Assembly: GCA_017591395.1 (NCBI GenBank)
Contig: WEDG01005491.1
Location: 50,142-114,141, forward strand
DNA: 64,000 nt
Source: Schistocephalus solidus
Taxonomy: Eukaryota; Platyhelminthes; Cestoda; Diphyllobothriidea; Diphyllobothriidae
Reading direction: 5' to 3'
The position numbers and the translations under genes were made by a program. The notes beneath the pieces were generated by a model. That model was not told where the DNA came from. It ran no database searches and was given only the letters and a program-made list of their open reading frames with translations. Position 1 is the first letter of the stretch. Each line of letters begins with the position of its first letter. Shown one piece after another: positions 51,060 through 62,088 of the stretch.

Positions 51060-52140
51060 CACCACACTACCCAATGTGTGACATGTTTTTATGGGAGCGC
51101 AGGCTGAATAGCGCATGCAGAGTCCTCGTTGGCCCACCGCATCTATCGTTGCAGTAACAATCCTTCACTACAACCGACCAAATGTGCTTACAAGCCATCA
51201 GAACGCGCTAGGGGGTCGTGGTTTGAAAAGCGCACCAAATTATGTATCACCTGCTTAATGAAGCTTTTGTGGAGAAAAAGCTGCACAGACTGCGGAAAAA
51301 ATTCGGTTCCTCAAAGTCCACTTTTAAGAGAACGTTGCGAATGAGCTCACAAGAAGACGCCTTGATCAAACTGTCTCACAAACCGTTCCAGCAGCAGCAA
51401 CAGCAGCCAGGATTCAATATTATTCTCTACCATCCCTATCTCACGCGAAGAAGGATAGCTTTCCATCTCAGACCACCTCAGTGTGCATTTACGCCTTAAC
51501 GTCCTTGTGTGAAGCAGGTTCAATTGGTCGCACGAGTTGGTCCCTATCAAAAAGAATACGAGAACACCTACTGCGGACATGACTGGGGAAAAGGCGAAGT
51601 TAAGAGCACAAGCAGCACTGTTTTCACACATGATGTTGATTCCAGGCTTTTCGTGTGATTTAGACGGTCCCACCCAGTTTACCCTAAGCTACTGGGCCAG
51701 CGTCTTTTAACAGAAGCGGACACCAGCGGAGTGCGCAAGCCGGTCTTGTGCGAGCAGAGAACCTCGTACTGGCTCCACGCTTACCGTGGTCAAAGGTCGA
51801 CTAACTGCACGCAACTCCCCGCGCCTTTCCGCTCTCTGCTCCCCCCTCACCCCTCACCCAGGAAATGGACCCTCACTGTCTCTAATTCCCCCCTCCATCG
51901 ATTTCTCTAAGCCCTGACAATTTTACTGGACTCCGTTCTCATATAAGCGTACCATCCTGGTCCGACTTTATCGAAAACAAACAAAGTCTTTTGATTTCAT
52001 GTGGGGTTAGGGAGAAGGTCATGTGTGTCTCCTACTTGTGCCAGCCATCACATCCATACCCCGCCTCTTGGTGGTCCTGCCATCAGAGCAGGGTGGGGTG
52101 GTATGTTGGGGGAGAGAACGAGGTAGATGTATCGCAAGTC
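51060..52140. other. no recognised gene
   Basis: A plus-strand frame of 85 codons (51,242-51,499) with a five-Gln run has no recognisable motif. Confidence 0.5.
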
Positions 52141-52149
52141 TGGGTAAGG

Positions 52150-52395
52150 ATACCTTCTACGGCCACCTAAACAGGACACATACAGGTGTTTTGGTGCTAA
52201 ATTCCAGGGAAATTATGTTGAGGATTACGGTGAGCGTTTCGGTCAAGTTTATGGTTACGTTTAAGTTTCAGGTTAAGGTCAGAGTTGGGTTTAGGATCAG
52301 GATTAGGCTAAGGGTTAAGATTGTTATTGTGTTAACTGGAGAGTTTAGGTATAGGGTGGGGCTAGGGTCATGATTAAGGTGGCAGGGTTAGTTTT
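52150..52395 (+). repeat. interspersed element with degenerate telomere-like tract
   Basis: It has left flank GGCCACCTAAACAGGACAC, like the 11.8 kb copy, then units such as GGGTTTAGGATCAGGATTAG through 52,390. Confidence 0.62.
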
Positions 52396-52742
52396 ATGTT
52401 AGAGCCTGCAATTTACCAGAAGCCCATCCATTTAAAGCGCGTGGGGCGGTTTCTATTCCTCTGTCCCTGCAAGGCATCCCTACCCAAGTCTGCTTTACAG
52501 TTCAACAAATTCACGCACAAGTCACTGCACATTCGTAAACCTCCTCTTCGTTTGTGCTGGACTCACAACCAGACTTAAATCCTGTCTCGTCAGCTCGCCG
52601 CGAGTCTGTTGTACCGCCACTGTCGACGTGACTTACACACATTTCTGTTAACCGCAAGACGGGAGAGGAGGAGGAGGAGGAGGCAGGGACGGAACCTATG
52701 AAAAGGCGTCGCAGTCCACACGTGACCAGTAGTGAGTCACAA

Positions 52743-52762
52743 CCCCCCCCCCCCCCCCCCCC
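52743..52762. repeat. poly-C run (20)
   Basis: An uninterrupted C tract. A comparable G tract of 14 lies at 36,435-36,448. Confidence 0.95.
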
Positions 52763-53219
52763 TGTTGCCGTGACGTCCGCACAAAACTTACATCAGGTCC
52801 ACTAACACCAACACAGAAAAGAAAATAGAGAGAGAGAACGGCGCGCAGCACGCACTTGGGTAGACGTCACTGTCTTGACAACGGCGGTCGATTTTCTTAA
52901 GGCCGGAGAAGCCGTGGCAGTGGCTGTGGCCGCACACGCTCGCCAGGAAACCGAGGGGAGCGTTGACTATCGAGGTAGTGTAGCATGGCCAGGAGAATAC
53001 AAATATGAGTCACTGGGGGGTGGGAGCAAGTGCACATACTGACGTACATACGTGCATCATCATCAGGGGAGACCGAAATACTATCAATTAGACAGATACA
53101 AATGAACGCGCACATACTAACACAAATCAGTAAACCAGGCATTTTAATGTCGCCATTACCTTGTTAGTGCTCTAGAGGATAAATCATAAAATTTCGGACG
53201 ATTTTATATTCTGCTATTC

Positions 53220-53635
53220 TCCCTGTATCCTGAGCAGCCTTGCGGCTGCTGGCGGGGCTCGAGAGTTAGCCTCAAGGCACAACAAAACGAGTGAGTCCTG
53301 GAACCGATCGGTGAGCGCCTACTTACCATAGCTTATATTCCCGATCTAAACCGGCAAGACAACGAGCTCGTGGCACAGTAGGTAGAGCGTTAGACTCCTG
53401 CCCAACAGGTCGCGAGTTCGAGCCTCGGGCGCCGCAGCGCGCCTGGGATTGGGTATGGTTGGTTGATGACGGTTAATAAGCCAGAAATAGTCATTTCAGT
53501 CTCCCTTGTCTTTGTCGGTCATGTTATTCTGCCTATACACTGAGCTGCCTTGCGGCTTCTGGCGGGGCTCAAGAGTTAGCCCTAAGGCACAACGGGACGA
53601 GTGAGTCCCGTAACCGATCGGTGAGCATCTACTTA

Positions 53636-53640
<5 letters not shown>
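53220..53640 (+). mobile_element. tRNA-derived SINE (family A), composite
   Basis: A tRNA-like head at 53,367-53,440 has an A-box (TGGCACAGTAGGTAGAGCG) and a B-box (GGTCGCGAGTTCGAGCC). A body with AATAAGCCAGAAATAGTCAT follows, then a tail with TGCCTTGCGGCTTCTGGCGG ending in (TA)n. The tail block also precedes the head (53,232-53,335), so this is a dimer or two joined copies. Confidence 0.75.

Positions 53641-53693
<53 letters not shown>
53638..53693. repeat. (TA)n at a SINE 3' end
   Basis: TA repeats between the family A SINE tail and a LINE tail module. Confidence 0.95.
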
Positions 53694-53695
<2 letters not shown>

Positions 53696-54200
53696 AGGGG
53701 ATGGGGGAGAGAGTAAGGTCAACAGCTCAGTGCATTTTTCTCACTATAAACAATCTGACGCGCTTGAAACTATCACGGTGCGCTAAAGGCCGTGACTTGA
53801 AAGGTTGCCAACTAACGGGATAACTTGGACTGCGTGGTCAGCCCAATGTGTGTTTTGTGTGGAGTAGCTGACTGGCGGACTGAGATTCCGGCTGCAATGA
53901 CTCCTTCTTCATGTGACCTCTGTGGCGCTCGCACTTCGTGGGATCCGCTCCCAGGTGTGGGGGCACAGCTGGGAGCGGATCCGGCGGTGCTAAGTCAGCC
54001 ACTTGACCCTCTCCCGTTTCCATTTTTCTTGAATTGGTCATAACACCGGGGCCAGTTTGGGGTGGGGGAGGAGGAGTAGGAGAGACTGTGGTATATTCAT
54101 CGCAAGTCTCCTCTCATTGCAATCTAAATCACGCGCACCTGCGCCGCCTTGCTGTAGGGCACACAGTCGGATATGCCGTCCGAACTGCCGTACGTGAGGA
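53696..54200 (+). repeat. LINE tail module B copy, isolated
   Basis: This copy contains CTCACTATAAACAATCTGAC at 53,740 and then the same ordered blocks as other copies (TGGAGTAGCTGACTGGCGGA; GTGGGATCCGCTCCCAGGTG). It ends near TGCCGTCCGAACTGCCGTACG. It begins immediately after a (TA)n tract and has no coding LINE part. Confidence 0.72.
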
Positions 54201-54566
54201 TCCGAGGACCAGAAATCCTCCGAATAAGAAGAGGATGATAAAGGGGTTTATTGACCAATTTCGGAAACCATGGTACCTATGATGCTGTCCCACAAAATGA
54301 GCGCTACGGTGACGCCGTAGAACTCACTGGACTTTCTCTTCGCTCCGTCCTCTTGCTTCGATGGTAAGGCAATATCAAAACAGGCAGATGAAAAGGGGAC
54401 GCAGTGGCTTGCAAATCTAGGCAGGCGATATACGCTTGCCACATATGCGACCAGGTTCCCAATTTATGCATCAAACTAAACGGAGGATAAGTTTTCCACG
54501 TTCGTAACACGTGCGACGTTTCACCCTGGAGGTGAAAAACCGCATTCCAGGTGTGTATAAGCGAAG

Positions 54567-55103
54567 AAGAAGAAAAGAAAGAAGAAGAAGAAGAAGAAGA
54601 AGAAGAAGAAGAAGAAGAAAAGAAGAAGAAGAAGAAGAAGAAGAAGAAGAAGAAGAAGAAGAAGAAGAAGAAGAAGAAGAAGAAGAAGAAGAAGAAGAAG
54701 AAGAAGAAGAAGAAGAAGAAGAAGAAGAAGAAGAAGAAGAAGAAGAAGAAGAAGAAGAAGAAGAAGAAGAAGAAGAAGAAGAAGAAGAAGAAGAAGAAGA
54801 AGAAGAAGAAGAAGAAGAAGAAGAAGAAGAAGAAGAAGAAGAAGAAGAAGAAGAAGAAGAAGAAGAAGAAGAAGAAGAAGAAGAAGAAGAAGAAGAAGAA
54901 GAAGAAGAAGAAGAAGAAGAAGAAGAAGAAGAAGAAGAAGAAGAAGAAGAAGAAGAAGAAGAAGAAGAAGAAGAAGAAGAAGAAGAAGAAGAAGAAGAAG
55001 AAGAAGAAGAAGAAGAAGAAGAAGAAGAAGAAGAAGAAGAAGAAGAAGAAGAAGAAGAAGAAGAAGAAGAAGAAGAAGAAGAAGAAGAAGAAGAAGAAGA
55101 AGG
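54567..55103. repeat. (GAA)n microsatellite, more than 500 bases
   Basis: A first block with AAAG interruptions is followed by about 160 uninterrupted GAA units from 54,621. It directly abuts the 3' end of a Penelope-like element. Confidence 0.98.
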
Positions 55104-55104
55104 T

Positions 55105-55878
55105 TGTCCGTTCACCGTTTATTCGTCTGAGCTATCGAACTCTTACTGGAGTCCATCTTCAGAGATAACACAGCAAAATAAACGAGTAACATTTATAGGG
55201 GGCAGGGGCCAATCAGACAGCAGTGGCGCCAGTCCGGAGATGACTACACAGGACCCTGAATGCCGGCGCCAGATCTATAAATCGATTAACCGAGTTCTCA
55301 TCGGAGGCCCAGGCTTCAATCAATTCTCGGTTTGTCTTGCATCTGGCGTGGGCGATGATCTTCGTGACTGCGAAGTTAAACTCGTGACCCGTTTCATAGG
55401 CGTTGGCAGCCACTTGCGATAAACCGCCACCCCGTCTCACAGCAAGCTTATGCTCGTGTATGCGCGATCCAAGCATACGTTAAGTCTGTCCTGTGGAGTT
55501 ACAGGAACAGTTTTGGCACGGGATGCGATACACTACTCCCGACTGCTCATTCGGATTTAACCTGTCCTGGATTCTCATGACCTTACTACGCATGGTAGCT
55601 TTGGGCCGGTGTGAAATTCCGATACCTAGTCCCGCAACTATGCGCCCGGTTGCTTCTGACACGTTCTTGATATATGGCATCGCATGCCATACCGTAGGGG
55701 TTGGTTCTGGTTGGGTCCGCTGCGGTCGAACACGTAGACATCGGCTTATAAAACGCCTTCGGATAGCCGTTTCGCATAAACTGGTTGCGGAGGTAACGGG
55801 CCTCACGTGCTTTTTCCACCGGGTTGCTGCAATGAGTCTGGATGCGCTTGAATAGTGTTCACCCTCCCACGCGCACAC
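55105..55878 (-). mobile_element. Penelope-like element, endonuclease and 3' end
   Basis: From 55,878: RPQRTQPEPTPTVWHAMPYI, then NEQSGVVYRIPCQNC, GQT, a stop (55,480), then RIHEHKLAVRRGGGLSQVAA and LIEAWASDENSVNRFIDLAP. The frame ends at 55,213. The 3' UTR continues to about 55,105 with CTGAAGATGGACTCCAGTAA and AATAAAC. It abuts a (GAA)n tract directly. Confidence 0.8.
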
Positions 55879-55884
55879 TTCCGA

Positions 55885-56837
55885 CAGTCAAACTGACACA
55901 TAAATTGCGCACCTCAAAGTAGTTTAGCTGCCGCCCGACTCGCTTTCGCTCAACCGAGTCCTACAACATCACGGCGTAGGCAAGCAGATGTGTTGTCAGG
56001 TTACTGGCCTCTTCAAATAATCTCCTCCAGACAGTTTAAGCAGGACCGCACTAACCGAGTGCAGCGAGCCCGCGTCACCTACACCTGCGTCATCCTTAGC
56101 CAGTAGGCAGAGTAGCGAACAGCGGCATTTCTGTCTCAGAAACGCTACGCTAACGAAGAGCGAACGAAAGGGAGGTGGGAGGGCGGTCTGCACTCTTAAC
56201 GAGCTATGACTGAGGCTGATTGATGCATTTAGTTTTTTTGAGCTGCGCCCAGGCAGACCCCTTACATGATAGCATCAGTGCACAAAGGAGATGAATAGGT
56301 GAGGGAAGAGAGAATGAGTGAGAGAGAGAGAGAGAGAGAGAGAGTCATCGGTCACAAGCAAACGCTCCATGAGGATGGAACCGAAGATGCGTGGCGGCAG
56401 CAGGGAGTCGGTCGGAGAGAAGAAGATTCTGCCTTACAGGGAATGTAGAAAACAGTCTTCACTACTTGCCTACTCAACACCCCTCCGCCCCCTCTCCGGA
56501 CATAACTACTGCCCCTGGGGATGCTTGCGTGCGCGCGCGCGCGCTTAAGTGTGAGCACATACGTCCAACCAGGACTACCCGATCACGTAATTCGGCGACT
56601 GCGGAAGTCAGCTAGGCACAGTGCGAGAGAACGAAGTCCCGAAAAACATGCTTCGAAGCTACCGCAGGAGAGCTGGAATGCCGAAAGAAAGGAGGAGGGG
56701 GACAGGGAGGAGGAGGAGGAGGAGGAGGAGAAGGAGAGGAATTCAATGGGATTACCTCAGAATACCGTTGACGTTAGGATTAGAATAATGAAATCGCAGC
56801 AATTACCAACCCGGATGCGAACTGACAAGCCATAATC
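55885..56837. other. no recognised gene
   Basis: Contains a (GA)n tract at 56,318-56,343, a short (CG)n at 56,532-56,543 and a GGA-rich patch near 56,710. No coding feature. Confidence 0.5.
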
Positions 56838-57320
56838 GCAGAAGCTCAACCACTTCCACGTCAGCTACCTCCACAGAGTACTAAACCTGAGATGGCAAGA
56901 CAGGATGCCGGACACGGAAGTGCTGGAAAGAGCAGGCCTTCTTAGCATCTACGCTCAGCTGAAAAAACTGCAACAGCGCTGAAGCGGCTACCTTGTGAGG
57001 ATGGACGACGAACGACTACCCAAACTACTCTTCTGCAAAGGTGTCGCCAGGGGTTCTCGTCGAAAAGGGGGTCAAGTACGACGCTACAAGGATACTCTGA
57101 AGACTTCGCTGAAGCAACTGCAGATCAACCCGGTACAATGGGAGGACCTCGCTCGGAACCGACCGGCCTGGAGGAAGACAGCGAAGACAGGGGCAGCAAT
57201 GTACGAAGCCAACCGGATCGCCGTCCCGGACCCACGCGCCAATGCCCAAGCTCTTTCAACATGCCCGCGCTGTCAACGCACCTTCCGCGCGTGAATCGGC
57301 CTGGTCGGACATCTTCGGAC
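56838..57320 (+). mobile_element. LINE C-terminal fragment with C2HC finger
   Basis: The translated region reads [20 protein letters not shown], then a TGA at 56,980, then VRMDDERLPKLLF, RRKGGQVRRYKDTLKTSLKQ, WEDLARNRPAWRKT, GAAMYEANRIA and CPRCQRTFRA. After a second TGA it gives IGLVGHLRTQC. This is the far C-terminus of a zinc-finger LINE family distinct from the 20 kb element. The finger is C-x2-C-x12-H-x4-C once the stop is read through. Confidence 0.75.
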
Positions 57321-57489
57321 GCAATGCAAAACAATGCGACAACTGCAACCTCTGCGTCACCTGCCAACCCTGCTTTGGAACCCCCGGTCACTCCCAGCAC
57401 CAATTTCTCCGCTTCCACTATCATAGCGACCACATCCCAATACTCATCACCTGTTACCCCCATCCCCGCAACCAATACCGCCGAAGGTT

Positions 57490-57962
57490 CAGCGCATTTT
57501 CCTCACTATAAACAATCTGACGCGCTTGAAACTATCACCGTACGCTAAAAGCCGTGGCTTTGAATGCTGCTAACTGACGGGATAACTCGGACCACGTGGT
57601 CAGTCCAGTGCGTGCATTTGTGCGCCATGGATGACTGACGGACTGAGAGTCAGGCTGCAATGGCTCCTTCCTAGTGTGGTCTTTATAGTATTCCAACTCA
57701 GTTGGGATCCGAGCAGCCCCTCTCTTGTGTCGTTGTGTCTTGTTTGGTACTGAACTACAGTGCGTGGGCCCGCTCCCTCACCCATCTCCGGTTTTCGTGC
57801 CTTTGTCTTTGCACCGGGTCCAGGTGGGGGAATGGAACAGAGAGTGAGTTAGATGCATTGTATGTCTACTCTCACTGTAATCCATGCGCAAGTCACCGTC
57901 CCTGCACCCACCCCTCTGAGGAGCATACGGTGAACATCGTCGGACAACGACAGTCGAACTAA
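57490..57962 (+). repeat. LINE tail module B copy
   Basis: The tail starts with TCACTATAAACAATCTGACG and continues with ACGGGATAACTCGGAC, GGACTGAGAGTCAGGCTGCA, TTGGGATCCGAGCAG and CATACGGTGAACATCG. It ends near CAGTCGAACT. It follows the C2HC-finger LINE fragment at 56.8-57.3 kb in the same orientation. Confidence 0.75.
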
Positions 57963-57964
57963 CG

Positions 57965-58115
57965 TTAGTGTTAATACACGGGTATAGTTACCCTTCCTGA
58001 AATTTGATATCGTTAGGTCGTAGCCCTAACTTAACCCTTCTGTTAACCTAAATCCTAAACCTAAGCCTAATTTATCATACCACTAACGTTAACTCTAACC
58101 TAAGCAAATTGTCCT
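57965..58115 (-). repeat. interspersed element with degenerate telomere-like tract
   Basis: The flank GTTACCCTTCCTGAAATTTG is followed by CCCTAACTTAACCCTTCTG-type units to about 58,110. Confidence 0.58.
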
Positions 58116-58534
58116 GGGTAAGTCATCTTTACCCATGCCTCAACTTGGAGCTTTGAGCTCCACACCAGCTCAGAAGAAGTCATACCACTATCCGCGAAAC
58201 TGAATTACTCGAAACATCGAGTTCCTTAATCAGAGGATGTCTCAACTACGCGCAAAATATTCCATATCATATTTTTACAATACACAATGACATTGACAGC
58301 CGCCGGCGAGTTTTGGTTTTTACATTGAGCAACTAAGACCGGAAACTTAACTTTGGCGGTCGACACAGAGACGCCATACGCCCACTTCAGGCTGCGAAGA
58401 CAACCCATCCAGCCTTGAGCCCAGTTTATTACAGTGTAGAACATTAATTATAATAAAAGCCACTGTGTGGCTGATGATGGGGTTCGAGGGTAAGCGGGAC
58501 GAGTATGTTCCGGATCACGATCGTTTGCAGCCCA

Positions 58535-58690
58535 TCAACCATTTTTATACCCCTGATCGAAACTGACAGGATAAAGAGCCCGTGGCTCGGTGGCTTTGAA
58601 CTTCTAACCAAAATTTCGGTAGTAAGAGCCTCGGGTGTTGCAAATCCTGGGGTTGGGTATGGCTGGCTGGTGATGAATGTCGCTGAAAGC
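58535..58690 (+). mobile_element. tRNA-derived SINE (family A), partial
   Basis: It has TACCCCTGATCGAAACTGAC, GAGCCCGTGGCTCGGTGG, a damaged B-box region and TTGGGTATGGCTGGCTGGTG, aligned with the head and body of the 4.8 kb and 53.2 kb copies. Confidence 0.6.
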
Positions 58691-58897
58691 GAACCAGAGG
58701 TTCATGCGCTGCCAGTTTCGATCTCGAATTACATAGAGTTCCGTGTGCTTGGCGCGTACCATTCTGGCCTTCCCTGTTGTCTTGACATTCCGGTCTAGAG
58801 CCCTGTGCAAGGCCGAGTGCAATAAAAAAAACAACCTATAAGTCTAACGAGTTACTTCAAGCAGGCATGGCAAGCCGGACGCAGTTACTGAACTCAC

Positions 58898-59472
58898 AAA
58901 TCTGGAAGCAGGCGGAATGGAAATTGGCAGAGCAGTCGGGTGCGAAACAGACGGCCGCCTCCGCTTCCTCCGTACCAGCACTCGCAAAACAACCACCATG
59001 GTGACAAAGAAGACAGAGTACCGTCTCTGCGGTGAGAGACTGCTTGACGGGTGAGTCGGTGGCGCAGAGGGTGCCGACAGTGGTGGTGGTGCTGCTGCTG
59101 CCGGTGCTACCACCGCCGCCGCCGCCGCCGCTGTGCAAACAGCCGGCGCGGGAGTGCGGACATGTGCGTCGATTGGTGGAGGTCAGGGTGCTGCAGCAAC
59201 TGTTTGCCACCCTGCCGCAACCGCCGCTTCGCTCCAACTCATCGGCCTCCTCGTTGGCCTCAGCAACAGCACTGGAGAAGGAGAAGTGTCGGGAGGAGCG
59301 ACGTTGGCGGAGCGGTCGGAAGTTGTGTGGGGGCGGCGGTGGTGGTGGTGGAGGCGGAGGAGCATCTAGTCGACTGCTCTGACTGGAGGAGGAGACCGTA
59401 CCCTCCTCCTGATCGTCGGTCTCACTTGGGCTGGGATTCAGGATTGGACGGAAGGTTGTGGAGAGGGAATAT
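58898..59472 (-). CDS. SLX1: SLX1-like endonuclease subunit, exon with first half of the C-terminal zinc domain
   Basis: SLX1 is the GIY-YIG catalytic subunit of the SLX1-SLX4 nuclease, which cuts branched DNA in the nucleus. This exon starts after a TTGCAG acceptor and ends at a GTGAGT donor (phase 2 in, phase 1 out). It encodes about 191 residues: a low-complexity linker with a run of about 11 prolines and a run of 7 glycines, then CLLC, a 17-residue gap, and CFAPDCSANFHSAC. The pattern C-x4-C-x4-H-x2-C after an initial CxxC is what I recall of the SLX1 C-terminal RING/PHD-like domain. The splice phase joins exactly to the exon at 34,265-34,824, which supplies the last CxxC. The N-terminal GIY-YIG half is not seen in the window. 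The linker is much longer than in vertebrate SLX1. Another RING/PHD protein remains possible. Confidence 0.62.
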
Positions 59473-59754
59473 CTGCAACGGTCAAGAGAGCGGAATAATG
59501 GTTCACAATCGCCAATGTCGAAAGCAAGCAACACTAATATATATTCGTATACATTTATGGCAAAAAATGATTACAAAAAGAGACAACAAACGTAAAGTTG
59601 GGAAAGTATCAAAGGATTGTACAATCTCTTGAGGACTACACTTCAACTTAGAAATGAGATCTTGAAGCTTAACAGCCAACCGGGAGGTAGTTTAGACAAG
59701 CTATAAAGTGGTCTAGACTTGGGTGCAGGGAAAAAAAATATATATATATATCAA

Positions 59755-61860
59755 TTGGAAAATAGGCATCCCAAGAAATACAACTAAAAGCAAAGACGTT
59801 CTTTGGGAAACAATAGGTAACTTTATTATGTAAATTTTCGACGCTGGCACCCCAGCTCGTCGTCAGACTTGTGGTAAGTGTGCAAAAACAGTTCAAATTT
59901 AACACGTGCCGGAAAAATCGATATTGCTTTGTCATTCCTGCCAATTTTTGTCATTGTGGGGGTATTTCCATTTGGATTGGCTCTCGTTTCTTCCCGCTTT
60001 CTTTCAGGTAGTCGTACACATGGTCCAATTCGATGTGTCGGTTGATGCATGAGTCATCTGAGAAAACGGCCTCTAAAAATTCTCGGCCTTTCTTAGATGG
60101 ACAGGAGGCAACAATGCGGGTTTTGTCCCAGGCGAATTTGTGTCCTGTTTCTAGCGTGTGCATGGCAACTTGAGACAAGTGGTCTCGCCTCCTTACTGCC
60201 AATTGATGTTCGTGTATGCGCGTGGAGGCTGATTTTTCCTGTCTGACCACAGTACACCGCATTGCAGCTGTTACATGGTATCTTGTAAACGACTTCTTTT
60301 TATCTAAATAGCCAACCCCTATCCTTAGGGTGTACAAGCTGGTTTCGTAGTGTAGTCGTTGGTTTTGTGCGCCACTTGGATTTGATGTTTCCGCAGGTGC
60401 CTTTCAACGAGTTCGGACACGTTCTTGATGTACGGAAGTGTTCGCCAGTTCTTTGATTTGGGCGCTTGACCGGAACAATCTAGTTCCTTGTCTTTTTCCC
60501 TTTTCTTTTTAACTCTGTCGTCTCATGCATCGACGTATAAATTCTCTTGGATAACCATTTCTGCAAAATAGTTTGAATAAAATAACTGAGTTCGTTTTGG
60601 TAGAGTTCATTATCAGAACAGTGCGTTTTTAGCTCGATTGAGTAGGCTGTTAACAGTACTCCGCTTGTGAGCAATAGGGTGGTTGCTCTGGTAATGCCGG
60701 ATAATTTCCGCATAAGCTTCCTTGCGGTAAACCGATGTTTGAAATGTCCCGTCAGTCTTTTCGCTGTACGAGGACGTCAAGAAAAACGGGAATTTACTGT
60801 CAATTTCTCTTTCGAGCGTGAAGGTGATACCTGGTACCGTTGAGTTTTATAATGCTATGCAGCCTTCTGTTGATCCTTTTTAACGATAACAAACGTGTCA
60901 TCCACGTAGCGAACCCATAATTTGGGGTTAACTAGTGGTAAGGCTGTAGCTTCTAATGTTTGCATAGTTACTTCAGCCAAGAAGCCGGAGATGGGTGAAC
61001 CCATAGGGGCTCCCTTTAGCTGTTTGTAGTATCTTTGTGAGAAGGAAAAATTCGTTTCCAGACATAGATCCAAGAGTTCCAGTAAGGCAGATATAGAAAC
61101 ATCCATGTCATAAGACTGCAGTAATTCTTCTGTATATTGCCTTGCCAAATCTATTGGTATGGATGTGAAAAGAGAGACAACATCGAAAGATACCATTATT
61201 TCATCTTCTGCAATCTGTAGTCCTTGCAATTTGTTCCAGAAATTCTACAGAGTTTTCGATAGAAGTTTCACAATCCCTTGTCAATGGATGTAACTTGTGA
61301 ATAGCCACTTCGAAATTTTTATAATTGGGTGCACCAATCAATGATACTATCGGTCGTAATGGTACTTCGGCTTTGTGAACCCTAGGTAATCCGTAGATTT
61401 TTAGCTATGGTCGGTTCAGTTTGTCTTAGGGACTGGCAATATCTTCTGATATGTGCTTCTTCCCCTGTAAGACGCTTTAAAAACCCTTCTGCTAATAGTT
61501 GAATTTCTGCGCTTTGGTAGGATCCGTGGCGAGGTTTATAGAGTTAAACCTTTCTCGTAACAACGACATGCATCTTCTCATCGTAGTCCACCTTTGTTCA
61601 AAATGGCTGCTGAACCTCCTCGTCCGCAGCAGGATGACGACGGTTTTGCTATCGCTTTTAAAGTTTTTAATGCTATTTCTTCTTCGTGTGATAGGGTTGA
61701 AAAATGATTTCCGGTTCCTTAAGGCATGTACAGTGCTATTCCGTGTTATTGTGAAACGGCTCCGTCGTGTGTAAAAGATTCTGCTGGAGCGACAGACTCC
61801 AAATTCGCAAGGAAATCTAGGTGATGGACTGAGAAGATAGTATTTCATTCCTTTAGAAAG
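59755..61860 (-). mobile_element. Penelope-like element, RT plus GIY-YIG endonuclease, decayed
   Basis: Reading leftward: an N-terminal region (ERFNSINLATDPTKAQKF, near 61,510-61,570); the finger block GLPRVHKAEVPLRPIVSLIG at about 61,340-61,400; then an open stretch 61,229-60,855 with VSFDVVSLFTSIP, GAPMGSPISGFLAE and the catalytic YVDDTFVIV at about 60,900. After further breaks comes the endonuclease, VYKIPCNSCNAVYCGQTG at about 60,255, a one-base shift, then RIHEHQLAVRRRDHLSQVA and a C-terminal helix to about 59,966. Penelope elements encode a telomerase-related RT and a GIY-YIG nuclease whose cysteines precede the YIG half, as here. The frame has several stops and shifts. Confidence 0.85.
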
Positions 61861-61919
61861 TATTCGTTCGCTCGGTTGTGTGAACGAAGAACGAATGCCT
61901 AAAATCTTTCGATTCTCAA

Positions 61920-62088
61920 CACCTTCTTAGATGGACAGGGAGGCAGCATACTATGCGGGTTTTGTCAGGCAGAGTTTTATTGTCTGTTTCTAGCGTGTGC
62001 ATGGCGGCTTGTAAAGTGAAGTCTCGCCTCCTTACTGCGCAATTGATGTTCGTGTATGCGCGTGGAGGCTGATTTTCCTGTCTGACCA
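61920..62088 (-). mobile_element. partial same-strand Penelope copy (pLTR-like)
   Basis: This duplicates the endonuclease segment found at 60,092-60,250 (shared blocks CTTAGATGGACAGG, TTTCTAGCGTGTGCATGG, CTTACTG, TGATGTTCGTGTATGCGCGT). It lies just upstream of the main element in the same direction. That arrangement matches the partial tandem 'pseudo-LTR' known for Penelope-like elements. Confidence 0.7.

Noticed and set aside
53367..53440. A functional tRNA gene
   Set aside because: A-box and B-box are present, but the acceptor and anticodon stems do not close well and the sequence is repeated as part of a longer SINE.
54471..55422. Poly-Glu, poly-Lys and poly-Ser frames of 200-300 residues
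   Set aside because: Translation of (GAA)n; the ends run into a Penelope element on the opposite strand.
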